NCBI GenBank assembly: GCA_930633525.1
Contig: CAKNFP010000002.1
Location: 1,550,001-1,614,000, forward strand
Direction: 5' to 3'
DNA: 64,000 nt
Origin: Hyphomicrobiales bacterium
GTDB lineage: Bacteria; Pseudomonadota; Alphaproteobacteria; Rhizobiales; Beijerinckiaceae
This document shows, piece after piece, positions 51,680 to 59,931 of this stretch. The notes beneath the pieces were generated by a model. That model did not search any database, had not been told where the DNA came from, and saw only the letters and a list, made by a program, of their open reading frames with translations. The position numbers were made by a program, and so were the translations under genes. Positions within the stretch are counted from its first letter, which is position 1. Every line of letters begins with the position of its first letter.

Positions 51680-53203
51680 TTATTGGCCGATCTTGATCTG
51701 ACCGGCGCGCAACGGCAGCACGTAGGGGCGATAGGCGATCGGGATATTGAAGGAGATGCTGTCGCGCATCGCGTAGATCTCGTGCGGTTCGTAAAGCAGG
51801 ATCCAGCCGGCTTCCTGCTGTTCGAGTTCGAGCAGCTTGCGATAAGCGTCCCTGCGGGTTTTCACGTCAGTGCCAAAACGGGCGGCCTCGAAGGTCTTGG
51901 CCCATTCCGGATGGGAGGGAACCCAGGTGCCCCGCTTGGCATAGTTGCTGGTGGATGACCAATGCACATCCATCGCCCCCATGGGATCGGGATAGTACAT
52001 CGGGTTGGACCAGGCTACGATATTGGACTTCTGATAATCGATCTGCTCAACCTGCTGAAGTTTCAGGTTGAGGCCGCATTCCTGCCACTGTTGCTGGATG
52101 ACCTGCGCGGCGAGATTGCCATAGAGATAGTAGTTCTGAGTGAACTGAGCCGTGATCGGCTCGCCCTTATACCCGGCTTCGGCGAGGAGGCGCTTGGCCT
52201 TCGCCACGTCGCGACCACTGTAGTCTATGTCTGCCATATAGAATGGCTCGCCATATTCCTCGAACTGATGCGCGCGCGGAACATGGGCGAGGCCGCCCCA
52301 CAAGCCCTCGACCAGGGCCTTGTTGTCAGTGCACAGGCGCATGGCTTGACGAACGCGCAGATCATTAGCCGGCTTTGCGACCTGATTAACAACCCAGACG
52401 TGGAACATCGGCCATGTCACGCCGAGCGTGCGGATGCCGTCGCGCTTCAGGGCAGGGGCCTGGTCGGGCGGGATATTGGCGATGAGGTCGAACTCGCCGT
52501 TGACGAGGCCCGTAATGCGTGACGCGACCTCGGGCACAAGACGGAAGTCCAGCTTGTCCAGCGGCGCCTTCTGATCCCAATAGTCATCGAAGCGTTCCAT
52601 CACCGCACGCTCGCCGGCGGTCAGTTGCACCACCTTGTAGGGGCCGGTTCCGACCGGGTGAAGCAATGCCTGATCGTAGCCCTTTGCCGCGTAGTGTTCC
52701 TTCGAGGTGATGCTGGCAGTGCTGAGCGACATCAGGGACTCGAAAAGAGGCTCTTCGCGCTTGGTATGGATACGCACCGTCAGCGGATCGACGACTTCAA
52801 CATGGTCGAAGTTGTAGTGAAATGTGCCCCAGGCGGAGGTGTATTCCGGGTCTTTGCCGCTGAAGATTGGATCAAGCGAGAATTTGACATCCTCGGCATC
52901 CATCGTCGTGCCGTCGTGCATCTTGACGTTCGGCCGCAGCTTCATCTCCCAGACGGTGGGAGCCACCTGCTTCCATGAGGTGGCGAGGCCGGGCTGGAAG
53001 GTGAGGGGCCGGGCGAAAGGATCGCGGGTCACCAGGGTCTCATAGACCTGGTAGAGCATCGGCGCGCCGTCGTTGCCCCAGAAATTGGGCGCGAATTTTG
53101 ACGGAAAGGTCGGCAGCGCCACGCGCAGCCCCTCGGCTGCTGCTGGGGTGAGCAGCATGCTGCCGGCCAGCAGAGCCGATGTGAGAACGCTCTTGATTGT
53201 CAT
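51680..53203 (-). CDS. Oligopeptide-type ABC transporter binding protein (family 5) of the phosphonate locus
   Basis: A 507-residue periplasmic protein of family 5. Signal peptide MTIKSVLTSALLAGSMLLTP with cleavage after AAA; AGGAAC precedes the ATG at 53203. Family features: VYETLVTRDPFARPLTFQPG, VWEMKLRPNVKMHDGTTMDA near residue 90, and VNQVAKPANDLRVRQAMRLC near 280. Family 5 proteins bind peptides but also other polar compounds. Being first in the operon with phnX, it likely captures a phosphonate or phosphonate conjugate; this is inference from context. Confidence 0.9.
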   Translation of the reverse strand: MTIKSVLTSALLAGSMLLTPAAAEGLRVALPTFPSKFAPNFWGNDGAPMLYQVYETLVTRDPFARPLTFQPGLATSWKQVAPTVWEMKLRPNVKMHDGTTMDAEDVKFSLDPIFSGKDPEYTSAWGTFHYNFDHVEVVDPLTVRIHTKREEPLFESLMSLSTASITSKEHYAAKGYDQALLHPVGTGPYKVVQLTAGERAVMERFDDYWDQKAPLDKLDFRLVPEVASRITGLVNGEFDLIANIPPDQAPALKRDGIRTLGVTWPMFHVWVVNQVAKPANDLRVRQAMRLCTDNKALVEGLWGGLAHVPRAHQFEEYGEPFYMADIDYSGRDVAKAKRLLAEAGYKGEPITAQFTQNYYLYGNLAAQVIQQQWQECGLNLKLQQVEQIDYQKSNIVAWSNPMYYPDPMGAMDVHWSSTSNYAKRGTWVPSHPEWAKTFEAARFGTDVKTRRDAYRKLLELEQQEAGWILLYEPHEIYAMRDSISFNIPIAYRPYVLPLRAGQIKIGQ

Positions 53204-53394
53204 GGCGTAGGTTCCTGGTAGCGCCCGAGGATGGGTCTTGAACAACACGCACAGGGATCCCCTTGCTCGGCGACAGTTCCGTGACATGGCCCCGGCGCCG
53301 CCTGATCACCCGCCAATCTTCAACAAAGCGTCACACCAAATCCGTTACTTGGCGGATATCGGGTGGACATGAGGAGACGAGCGAGACAGACGCC

Positions 53395-54105
53395 ATGGTT
53401 GTGAGTGAGAACCGCAGGGAAGCGAGACGGATCGCTGACACGCTCGCGGCGCGTATAGCATCGGGAGAACTGAGAACCGGCAACAGGCTGCCAACCCAGG
53501 CCGAGCTCGCTACGCAGTTTTCGGTTAATCGCCATACCATCCGGCGCGCCATCGAGTTGCTGGAGCAGCGCGGTCTAGTGCGGGGGCGGCAAGGCAGCGG
53601 GGTTTATGTAACCGGATCGTTGATCGACTATTATGTGAGGTCACGCACCCGATACAACGACAATGTGCGCGCGCTGGCCCAGACTTCGCGTATGGAATTG
53701 ATCGATCTTCAGGATCGCCGCTCCAATCCAGAACTGGCCAGAGATTTGGCGATCCGGCGCGGCGGGCGTGTCTTCGACTTACATATCCTGCGATGGACTG
53801 GGCACGATCCCTTGTGTGTGGCGCGGCATCTCTTCTCAGCGGATCGCTATCCTCAGCTTCCGGAGCGCTTCGCGGAAGCCAGTGGGATCACCGATCTCAT
53901 ACAGCGGCTCGGGGTGGAAGATTTCCGGCGGAGCGACACGGCTATTTCGGCGCGCCAGCCGACACCAGCCGAGGTCAGGATGCTGCGCATCCCGCATGAT
54001 AGCCCTGTCGTGGTGCTGGAAGGGCGCAACGTCGACTTGCACGGCGTGCCGGTGGAAATCAGCACCTCGGTCTGGCCCGCCGCGCGCATCAAGGTGCATG
54101 TGTGA
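53395..54105 (+). CDS. phnF: GntR-family regulator with UTRA domain, PhnF-like
   Basis: A 236-residue HutC-subfamily regulator. Winged helix with NRLPTQAELATQFSVNRHTI near residue 30, then a UTRA ligand domain. PhnF hallmarks are the link YYVRSRTRYNDNVRALAQTS, the later DLIQRLGVEDFRRSDTAISA and a closing block VVVLEGRNVDLHGVPVEIST. PhnF proteins repress phosphonate genes. It is divergent from the importer operon across a 191-base gap with no other gene, so it probably controls it. I saw no clear inverted repeat that could be named as its operator. Confidence 0.83.
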   Translation: MVVSENRREARRIADTLAARIASGELRTGNRLPTQAELATQFSVNRHTIRRAIELLEQRGLVRGRQGSGVYVTGSLIDYYVRSRTRYNDNVRALAQTSRMELIDLQDRRSNPELARDLAIRRGGRVFDLHILRWTGHDPLCVARHLFSADRYPQLPERFAEASGITDLIQRLGVEDFRRSDTAISARQPTPAEVRMLRIPHDSPVVVLEGRNVDLHGVPVEISTSVWPAARIKVHV

Positions 54106-54451
54106 CGTGAGCCCGCGCCTGTCGATTGCACTGCCAATAAAAGCGCGCGTTTCGGCACGTTCCGGGCGCGCAGGTCGTGAAAAATCCCGATGGTGGCCGC
54201 CCCATATAGTCCAAGCTTGCGATACGGCGATCGAGGGCTCCGCTCAAAGGGAGGATCCGCACGATATGCGCTCAACTCAAAGACGACCGCGATGTTATTT
54301 CTTCAGCGTTCTGCTCATATCTACGGCTGGCGCATCGCGTAAACATAGGTCATGATCCCGAGGGTCAATTTTTGAGTGGCGTGGCAGGATGATGCGCTCT
54401 CTCAGGGACCACATTGACGCGCGATGATCGACCAGCGTCTGGAGAGTGCGC
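54106..54451. other. No recognisable gene
   Basis: The 346 bases after phnF have no frame with family motifs or good start signals. Runs such as GCGCGC near 54143 and 54172 could pair into a loose stem after phnF, but no T-tract follows. Possibly holds the promoter of the DUF4126 gene; no consensus boxes were clear. Confidence 0.4.
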
Positions 54452-54910
54452 ATGCCTTATCTGCTTGCTCTGCTGGTCGGTATCATCGCTGGCCTTCGGG
54501 CCATGACCGCACCGGCAGCGATTGCCTGGGCCGCTTATCTCGGTTGGCTGAACCTCTCCGCCACTCCGCTCGCCTTCATGGGTTATACTTGGACGCCTTG
54601 GATCTTCACGGTGCTCGCTCTTGTCGAGCTGGTCGCAGATCAATTGCCCTCCACTCCCAGTCGCACCGTGCCGGTGCAGTTCGGCACGCGCATCGTTGTG
54701 GGAGCGCTGTGCGGCGCCTGCCTCGGTGCGGCCGCGGGCAATCTCGCCATCGGCGCCATCTGCGGTGCTGTCGGAGCCGTGGTCGGCACGCTCGGCGGAC
54801 GATCGGTGCGCGGCGGCCTCGCCGCCTCGTTTGGTAAGGACCCGCCCGCCGCGCTCATTGAGGATGCTGTCGCGATCATCGGAGCCTTCCTCATCGTGAT
54901 GGTGCTGTGA
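54452..54910 (+). CDS. DUF4126-family membrane protein
   Basis: A 152-residue, highly hydrophobic protein with four or five membrane segments (LLALLVGIIAGLRAMTAPAA, IFTVLALVELVADQLPSTPS, AIGAICGAVGAVVGTLGG, AVAIIGAFLIVMVL). The early GLRAMTAPA and the DQLPSTPSRT block are hallmarks of DUF4126. GGAG lies 7 bases before the ATG at 54452; a GTG at 54446 is less likely. Its stop overlaps the reductase start by one base (TGATG). The function of the family is unknown. Confidence 0.85.
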   Translation: MPYLLALLVGIIAGLRAMTAPAAIAWAAYLGWLNLSATPLAFMGYTWTPWIFTVLALVELVADQLPSTPSRTVPVQFGTRIVVGALCGACLGAAAGNLAIGAICGAVGAVVGTLGGRSVRGGLAASFGKDPPAALIEDAVAIIGAFLIVMVL

Positions 54911-56286
54911 TGGCACGCGTGTTCGATGCCATCATCATCGGCGCCGGTCAGGCCGGCCCGTCCATGGCCGGGCGGCTCACCGCCGCCGGTCTGAAAGTCG
55001 CGGTGATCGAGCGGCTGCATTTCGGTGGCACCTGCGTGAATACGGGCTGCAAGCCGACCAAGACGCTGGTGGCCAGCGCATATGCGGCCCGCATGGCGCA
55101 ACGCGCCGCCGAATATGGCGTCGTGCTGAATGGCAGGCCCGGCATCGACATGGCTACGGTGCAGGCGCGCGCAGAGAAGATTATCCAGGATGGGCGGGCC
55201 GGCATCGAGAGTTGGCTCGACGGCATGGAAGGCTGCGTCCTTTTTCGGGGCCACGCGAGCTTCATCGGCCCCCACGAAGTGGAGGTCAACGGCGAGACGC
55301 TGAGCGCGGCTCGCATCTTCATCAATGTCGGCGGGCGCGCCGCGATACCTAGCATGTCGGGCATCGACCAGGTGCCCTATCTCACCAATAGCGACATGGT
55401 CGAGCTGAAAGCCGTGCCCGAGCATCTGGTGATCGTCGGCGGCTCCTATATCGGTCTCGAGTTCGCGCAGATGTTCAGGCGCTTCGGCGCCGATGTCACG
55501 GTGATCGAGAAAGGACCGAGGCTCATCGGCCGGGAAGACGAGGACGTCTCGGCGACTATCCGAGAGGTTCTGGAGGCTGAAGGCGTCCATGTCCGCACGG
55601 GTGCCGAATGCATTCGCTTCGCCGGCCATGGGCGCGGCGTGGCCGTGAGCGTCGACTGCAACGACGGCGCGCCAGAGATCACTGGCTCGCATGTGCTGAT
55701 TGCCGTCGGGCGGCAGCCGAATACCGATGATCTTGGCTTGGAAAACGCAAATATCAAGATCGATCCCCGGGGCTATATCGTGGTCGATGACCATCTCGAG
55801 ACAAACGTGCCGGGCGTTTATGCGCTCGGCGACTGCAACGGCCGTGGCGCCTTCACCCACACCTCATACAACGACTTCGAGATCGTCGCCGCCAATCTGC
55901 TCGATGAACAGGACTGGAAGGTCAGTGACCGTGTGCCCGCCTATGCGCTCTATGTCGACCCACCGCTCGGCCGCGTGGGCATGACCGAGGCCCAGGCCCG
56001 CGCCACCGGCCGGCCGCTGCTGATTGGCAAGCGGCCGATGACCCGCGTCGGGCGCGCGGTGGAAAAGGGCGAAACCTGGGGTTTCATGAAGGCAGTCGTC
56101 GACGCCGAGACCAAGCGCATCCTGGGCGCCGCGATCCTTGGCACAGGGGGAGACGAGGCGATCCACGGCCTGCTTGATATCGTCAATGCCGACGTGCCCT
56201 ACACCATTTTCCAGCGCGCTGTGCCAATTCATCCGACGGTATCGGAATTGCTTCCGACCCTCTTCGCGGAGATGCACCCGGCGTAA
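54910..56286 (+). CDS. Pyridine nucleotide-disulfide oxidoreductase (mercuric reductase/lipoamide dehydrogenase-like)
   Basis: A 458-residue FAD/NAD(P) disulfide reductase. FAD site AIIIGAGQAGPSMAGRLTAA, the redox pair in GGTCVNTGCKPTKT near residue 40, NAD(P) site LVIVGGSYIGLEFAQMF near 175, FAD contact GVYALGDCNGRGAFTHTSYN, and the dimer-interface His-Pro in VPIHPTVSELLPTL. It lacks the N-terminal metal-binding domain and C-terminal Cys pair of mercuric reductase, so mercury reduction is unlikely. Substrate unknown; coupled to the DUF4126 membrane protein. Confidence 0.9.
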   Translation: MARVFDAIIIGAGQAGPSMAGRLTAAGLKVAVIERLHFGGTCVNTGCKPTKTLVASAYAARMAQRAAEYGVVLNGRPGIDMATVQARAEKIIQDGRAGIESWLDGMEGCVLFRGHASFIGPHEVEVNGETLSAARIFINVGGRAAIPSMSGIDQVPYLTNSDMVELKAVPEHLVIVGGSYIGLEFAQMFRRFGADVTVIEKGPRLIGREDEDVSATIREVLEAEGVHVRTGAECIRFAGHGRGVAVSVDCNDGAPEITGSHVLIAVGRQPNTDDLGLENANIKIDPRGYIVVDDHLETNVPGVYALGDCNGRGAFTHTSYNDFEIVAANLLDEQDWKVSDRVPAYALYVDPPLGRVGMTEAQARATGRPLLIGKRPMTRVGRAVEKGETWGFMKAVVDAETKRILGAAILGTGGDEAIHGLLDIVNADVPYTIFQRAVPIHPTVSELLPTLFAEMHPA

Positions 56287-56512
56287 TTAAAGCTCCGCCA
56301 GGAACGCCGTGCAGGAGACGCCGTGCGGTCAAGAGGCGCCACTGGTGCCAGATCGTATGCCGACTTGGTGGTATGCCGGCAAAGCACCGGTGTAGGCCAG
56401 GTCGCGTGTCTTCACTGACAGCTGATCGTCCTATGCCGTGATAAGGCCGCGTTCCATCAGCATGTCCTTCAGACGAAGGCTCGGAGACAACAGCCTCTGA
56501 TCTCCGCCGATT

Positions 56513-57247
56513 TCACGGTGCGATGCTACGATCCAGCATTCTGCGGCGCGATTGGATGAGGTGGTGTTCCATCGCTATTCGCGCCGCCTGTGCATCCTGC
56601 ATGCGAATGGCGCTGACGATCTGGTCATGTTCCGCGATGACGAGCTCACCCCGGCTGATGGAACGAGCGCTTGTGACAGAGACTGAAACGGACAACAGGT
56701 CTGAGAGGCCCATCGGTGGGCTTTCAAGACTGCGCGCGTAAAACTCGTTGCCGGACGCCGCCGCGATCTCGAGATGAAGAAGCCTGTCCGATTCCCACCG
56801 GAATTCACGGCGGCGAACTTCCTCGACGAAGTTTTGATGTGCGGCCTCGATTCGGGTCATCGCCGCGTGGCTACGCCGCTGTGCGGCAAGCATGGCTGCC
56901 GCGCCCTCTATGGTAAGCCGAAATTCCTGGAAGCGTTGGTAGCGTGCGATCCAGTTGACATCGCCCGTGGCGCCAACCTCCTCTGGTGGAATGCGCAGGA
57001 CGTAACTACCGCTGCCTTTTCTGCTCTCAACGAGACCGTCTCGTTGCAGCCGGGCCATGGCCTCGCGCACGACCGGGCGCGAAACCGCGAATTTCTCGCA
57101 CAGCGCCGCTTCTGACGGAAGTCGGGTATGAATTGGAAAATGACCACTCAAGATGGCGCGAAAAATCTGGTCGTAGACCTGATCCACAAAGGACGAGGGG
57201 CGCAGCCCAAGCGGCTCCCTTTCGTCTACCAGCGAAACAATTCCCAT
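56513..57247 (-). CDS. GntR-family transcriptional regulator, FCD domain (near module D)
   Basis: A 244-residue regulator: winged helix with TRLPSEAALCEKFAVSRPVV near residue 40 and QRDGLVESRKGSGSYV, then an FCD domain with RLLHLEIAAASGNEFYARSL and EHDQIVSAIRMQDAQAARIA. It is divergent from another FCD regulator at 57499. It resembles the module C regulator more than the module D one in the linker region (SRPVVREA). Its target is uncertain: module D, or the reductase gene pair downstream. Confidence 0.86.
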   Translation of the reverse strand: MGIVSLVDEREPLGLRPSSFVDQVYDQIFRAILSGHFPIHTRLPSEAALCEKFAVSRPVVREAMARLQRDGLVESRKGSGSYVLRIPPEEVGATGDVNWIARYQRFQEFRLTIEGAAAMLAAQRRSHAAMTRIEAAHQNFVEEVRRREFRWESDRLLHLEIAAASGNEFYARSLESPPMGLSDLLSVSVSVTSARSISRGELVIAEHDQIVSAIRMQDAQAARIAMEHHLIQSRRRMLDRSIAP

Positions 57248-57423
57248 ATCGGCGCCCCAGCGACCTGCCTCGTATGCCCGTTACTCGTGTGCCGGCGCCA
57301 TCGTTGCGGATGCAAATGTTGGCGCCGCTTTTCTCCAACGTTCGGATTGCGCGGGTTGCACAGCTCGGTCATGATCCAAAGGTCGGAAGGTCCTATTAAT
57401 TTACAGATTTCGGGATATACAGC

Positions 57424-57441
57424 TTATTCTTGTTAGAATAA
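57424..57441. promoter_or_regulatory. Inverted repeat TTATTCT-N4-AGAATAA between divergent GntR genes
   Basis: A perfect 7-bp inverted repeat with a TGTT spacer, 57 bases before the ATG at 57499 and 176 bases from the divergent start at 57247. AT-rich composition and position suit an operator for one of the two regulators. It could also form a small hairpin, but no downstream T-tract supports a terminator. Confidence 0.45.
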
Positions 57442-57498
57442 AGGACAGCTTTTGGCTGCCGCGGCCATGGCCGGGATCACACGCGCGTGGAGTATGGA

Positions 57499-58242
57499 AT
57501 GTCAAGAAAGGTTGCGACGCCGAAAGCAGGGGATCTCGCTGTTTTCCAGCCGGTGGAACAGCCTCGCCTTTATGTGGCTGTGGCAAGGCAGATAGCGCAG
57601 CAGATCCATGACATACCCCTGCTGCCGGGCACGCGGTTACCCTCCGAACGCGATCTGGCAGGACAGTTTCAGGTCAGTAGGACCACTCTTCGAGAAGCCA
57701 TGATCGCGTTGGAAACGATGGACATGATTGAAGTGCGGGTGGGCGATGGGACTTATGTTCGCGGCGTCGCCGCCAAGCCCTTCGGCATCCGGTGGGAACA
57801 GGAGGGTGACCCCGGCCCCGGACCCCACGAGCAGTTTAGGGTCAGGGTGCTGGCGGAATGCGCGGCGGCAGAGGACGCTGCTGCGAATATTTCGGTCGAG
57901 GAATTGCGGCAGCTGGAGGATCTGATCGCGGCGATGGAAATGGACATCGACGGGCCTGGCGCCGAAGCCAACCGCCGCGCTTTCCATGCGGGTATAGCGG
58001 CGGCGTCGAGAAACTCGATCCTGATCGGCTTGATCGGTCAGCTGTGGGAGATGCGCGCAAGCGCGATGTGGCGTAAGATCCGGGACCGTGCTGCGCGGCC
58101 CCAACATCACCTCGAAGCCTTGAGCGATCGCCGCGCCATTCTGTTGTCGTTGAAAGACAGAGATGGCGCGGCGGCTTCAGCGGCGATGGCGAGACTCATG
58201 GACCGCATTCGCCAACGGTACTTCGGGCAACTCGACGAATAG
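57499..58242 (+). CDS. GntR-family transcriptional regulator, FCD domain (module D)
   Basis: A 247-residue regulator paralogous to the one at 30739. Winged helix with TRLPSERDLAGQFQVSRTTL near residue 50, METMDMIEVRVGDGTYVRG-like ETMDMIEVRVGDGTYVRG, then FCD with NRRAFHAGIAAASRNSILIG. GGAG lies 6 bases before the ATG at 57499; a GTG at 57487 is less favoured. It is followed after 362 bases by the module D binding-protein gene, which has its own promoter and a TGGT-N3-ACCA site. Confidence 0.88.
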   Translation: MSRKVATPKAGDLAVFQPVEQPRLYVAVARQIAQQIHDIPLLPGTRLPSERDLAGQFQVSRTTLREAMIALETMDMIEVRVGDGTYVRGVAAKPFGIRWEQEGDPGPGPHEQFRVRVLAECAAAEDAAANISVEELRQLEDLIAAMEMDIDGPGAEANRRAFHAGIAAASRNSILIGLIGQLWEMRASAMWRKIRDRAARPQHHLEALSDRRAILLSLKDRDGAAASAAMARLMDRIRQRYFGQLDE

Positions 58243-58481
58243 TGTTTCACGCTTGATTGAGCAGCGGTCTGTAAGAAACCTTCACAGGATGCGCGTTACG
58301 GCGGCAGCTCGGCGCTCGCCGACCGGGATCGAGGCACGAGGTTCCTGCCCAATCCGCTCCTGTGGGGCTGTACTCGTGTATCGCGCGCTTCCAAAGTGTT
58401 GATCTAGCTACGCCGTTCGCCCGTTCCCTCTGAGCGCCCGCACGGGGTGCGCTGAATTCGCCGCCAAACCTGTAATTATGA

Positions 58482-58518
58482 TTGACAGATTTTCCTGTGA
58501 TGTTTAATGGTCCAACCA
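58482..58518 (+). promoter_or_regulatory. Promoter and GntR-type operator of module D
   Basis: TTGACA (58482-58487) and TTTAAT (58503-58508, 5/6 match) lie 15 bases apart. The palindrome TGGTCCAACCA (58508-58518) directly overlaps the -10 end, an ideal repressor position. The same TGGT-N3-ACCA core lies at 30608-30618 before module B. The rest of the 58243-58604 gap shows no gene. Confidence 0.65.
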
Positions 58519-58604
58519 CTGGACGTATCACAAAGGCGCTCCGGTTACGTTGAATTGAAAGGCTACCGTCAAGCCAATGGCGGTCAAATAAGGAGGGGAA
58601 ACAC

Positions 58605-59894
58605 GTGAAGGGACTTCGGCTCGGTTTCTTGACCCTTGCCCTGTCATTGGGCGCGGGCGGTGCGCTGGCTGATACGGTGACCGTCTGGACCTTTCTCGAT
58701 CCAAACAAGGCCACCGGTCGCGATCAGGCTCTGAAGCAGATCATCGAAAAGTTCGAGAAGAAAAATCCGGGAACGACCGTCAAGGTCGAATCTCAGGTGT
58801 TTTCGGAGCTTGGACCAAAGTTCTTGATGGCTGCCCAGATCGGCAGCGCGCCTGATGTGGTTTTCATCAACATTGAAAACCTGGGGGCGCTGGTCAAATC
58901 GGGCGCGGCCGCCGATCTGCAATCGGAACTCGTCGCTGCCTGGCCCAAGGGCGCGGACGATGACTTCTATATGCGCGCGGCGTGGGATGCGGCAAAGTCC
59001 GGCGACGCACGTTATGCAGTTCCCTTGTTTCCCGGCACCGCCACCTTGTTCTATCGCAAGGACCTGTTCAAGGCTGCCGGCATCGACCCAGCCTCTCTGA
59101 GATCCTGGGACGATCTGACAGAAGCTGCCCGCAAACTGACAAAGGACACGGACGGGAACGGCACGCCTGATATCTGGGGGTTATCCATTCCGCTATCGGC
59201 GGAGCGGACGGGAGGTGTGACCGCAATGCTTCCCATGATCCAGGACGGCCAGAAATATGTCTGGCAGGATTGCAAGGCCAGCTACGACACCGAGACGGGC
59301 CGACGCGCGCTCCAGACGCATGTGGATTGGATCCAGAAAGATAAGGTCATGTCGCAGGAGGCCTTTGCCTCCAATAGCGACGACACGATGGAGCAGTTCA
59401 TCGCAGGCAGGTCCGCGATGGCGGTCGGGCCATTCGCGCGTTTCGATGCCACGGCCAAGGCGGCTGCATGGGATGGTCCCGCAAATCTGGGGGTCCTTGC
59501 CTGGCCGACCTGGGAGGGGAAGGGCACCGGACCGCAGAGCGTGACGGGCTGGTTTCTTGCCGCATCGAAGGCTTCCGTCAGGAAAAAGTCTGCAATCGCC
59601 CTGATAGACTATATGATCGGTCCGGAAGCGGGGCGTATCTGGTCCACTATTGGCGGGCAAGTACCTATCCGCACGTCCGTTTTCGCTGATCCACACTTCC
59701 AGACGCAGCAATATGAATACATGCGGACCATGCAGCAGGCGTGGTCGAACTGGAGCATCGTTGTTCCGACGGAATGTAACAACGCTCGCATAGACGCGGA
59801 TCTCAATACAGCAATTCAGCGGGTGACACTCGGCTCCGCTAATGCCTCTGCTGCGCTTAAGGAAGCAGAGAAATCCTACCTGGAGCGGCAATAG
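58605..59894 (+). CDS. ABC transporter solute-binding protein, family 1 (module D)
   Basis: A 429-residue binding protein with a GTG start after AGGAGGGG and a signal peptide ending near ALA-DT. It is the paralogue of the module B protein: VTVWTFLDPNKATGRDQALK versus the equivalent there, and an EF-hand-like loop DTDGNGTPDIWG near residue 185. The C-terminus carries VPTECNNARIDADLNTAIQR. It supplies the permeases and ATPase that follow. Ligand unknown, but probably related to that of module B. Confidence 0.92.
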   Translation: MKGLRLGFLTLALSLGAGGALADTVTVWTFLDPNKATGRDQALKQIIEKFEKKNPGTTVKVESQVFSELGPKFLMAAQIGSAPDVVFINIENLGALVKSGAAADLQSELVAAWPKGADDDFYMRAAWDAAKSGDARYAVPLFPGTATLFYRKDLFKAAGIDPASLRSWDDLTEAARKLTKDTDGNGTPDIWGLSIPLSAERTGGVTAMLPMIQDGQKYVWQDCKASYDTETGRRALQTHVDWIQKDKVMSQEAFASNSDDTMEQFIAGRSAMAVGPFARFDATAKAAAWDGPANLGVLAWPTWEGKGTGPQSVTGWFLAASKASVRKKSAIALIDYMIGPEAGRIWSTIGGQVPIRTSVFADPHFQTQQYEYMRTMQQAWSNWSIVVPTECNNARIDADLNTAIQRVTLGSANASAALKEAEKSYLERQ

Positions 59895-59931
59895 CCGCTT
59901 CCTCCCTTCCACACTTCAGCGGACGGAAGTG

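Noticed and set aside
53204..53394. PhnF operator in the divergent gap
   Set aside because: Only CCAA-N9-TTGG at about 53337-53353 was seen, too weak to call.
54910..56286. Calling the disulfide reductase a mercuric reductase (merA)
   Set aside because: No N-terminal heavy-metal domain, no C-terminal vicinal cysteines, and no other mer genes nearby.
56431..56517. Short minus-strand stretch reading GDQRLLSPSLRLKDMLMERG
   Set aside because: It looks like a protein C-terminus and may be a gene remnant, but I cannot assign a family and it overlaps the end of a GntR gene.
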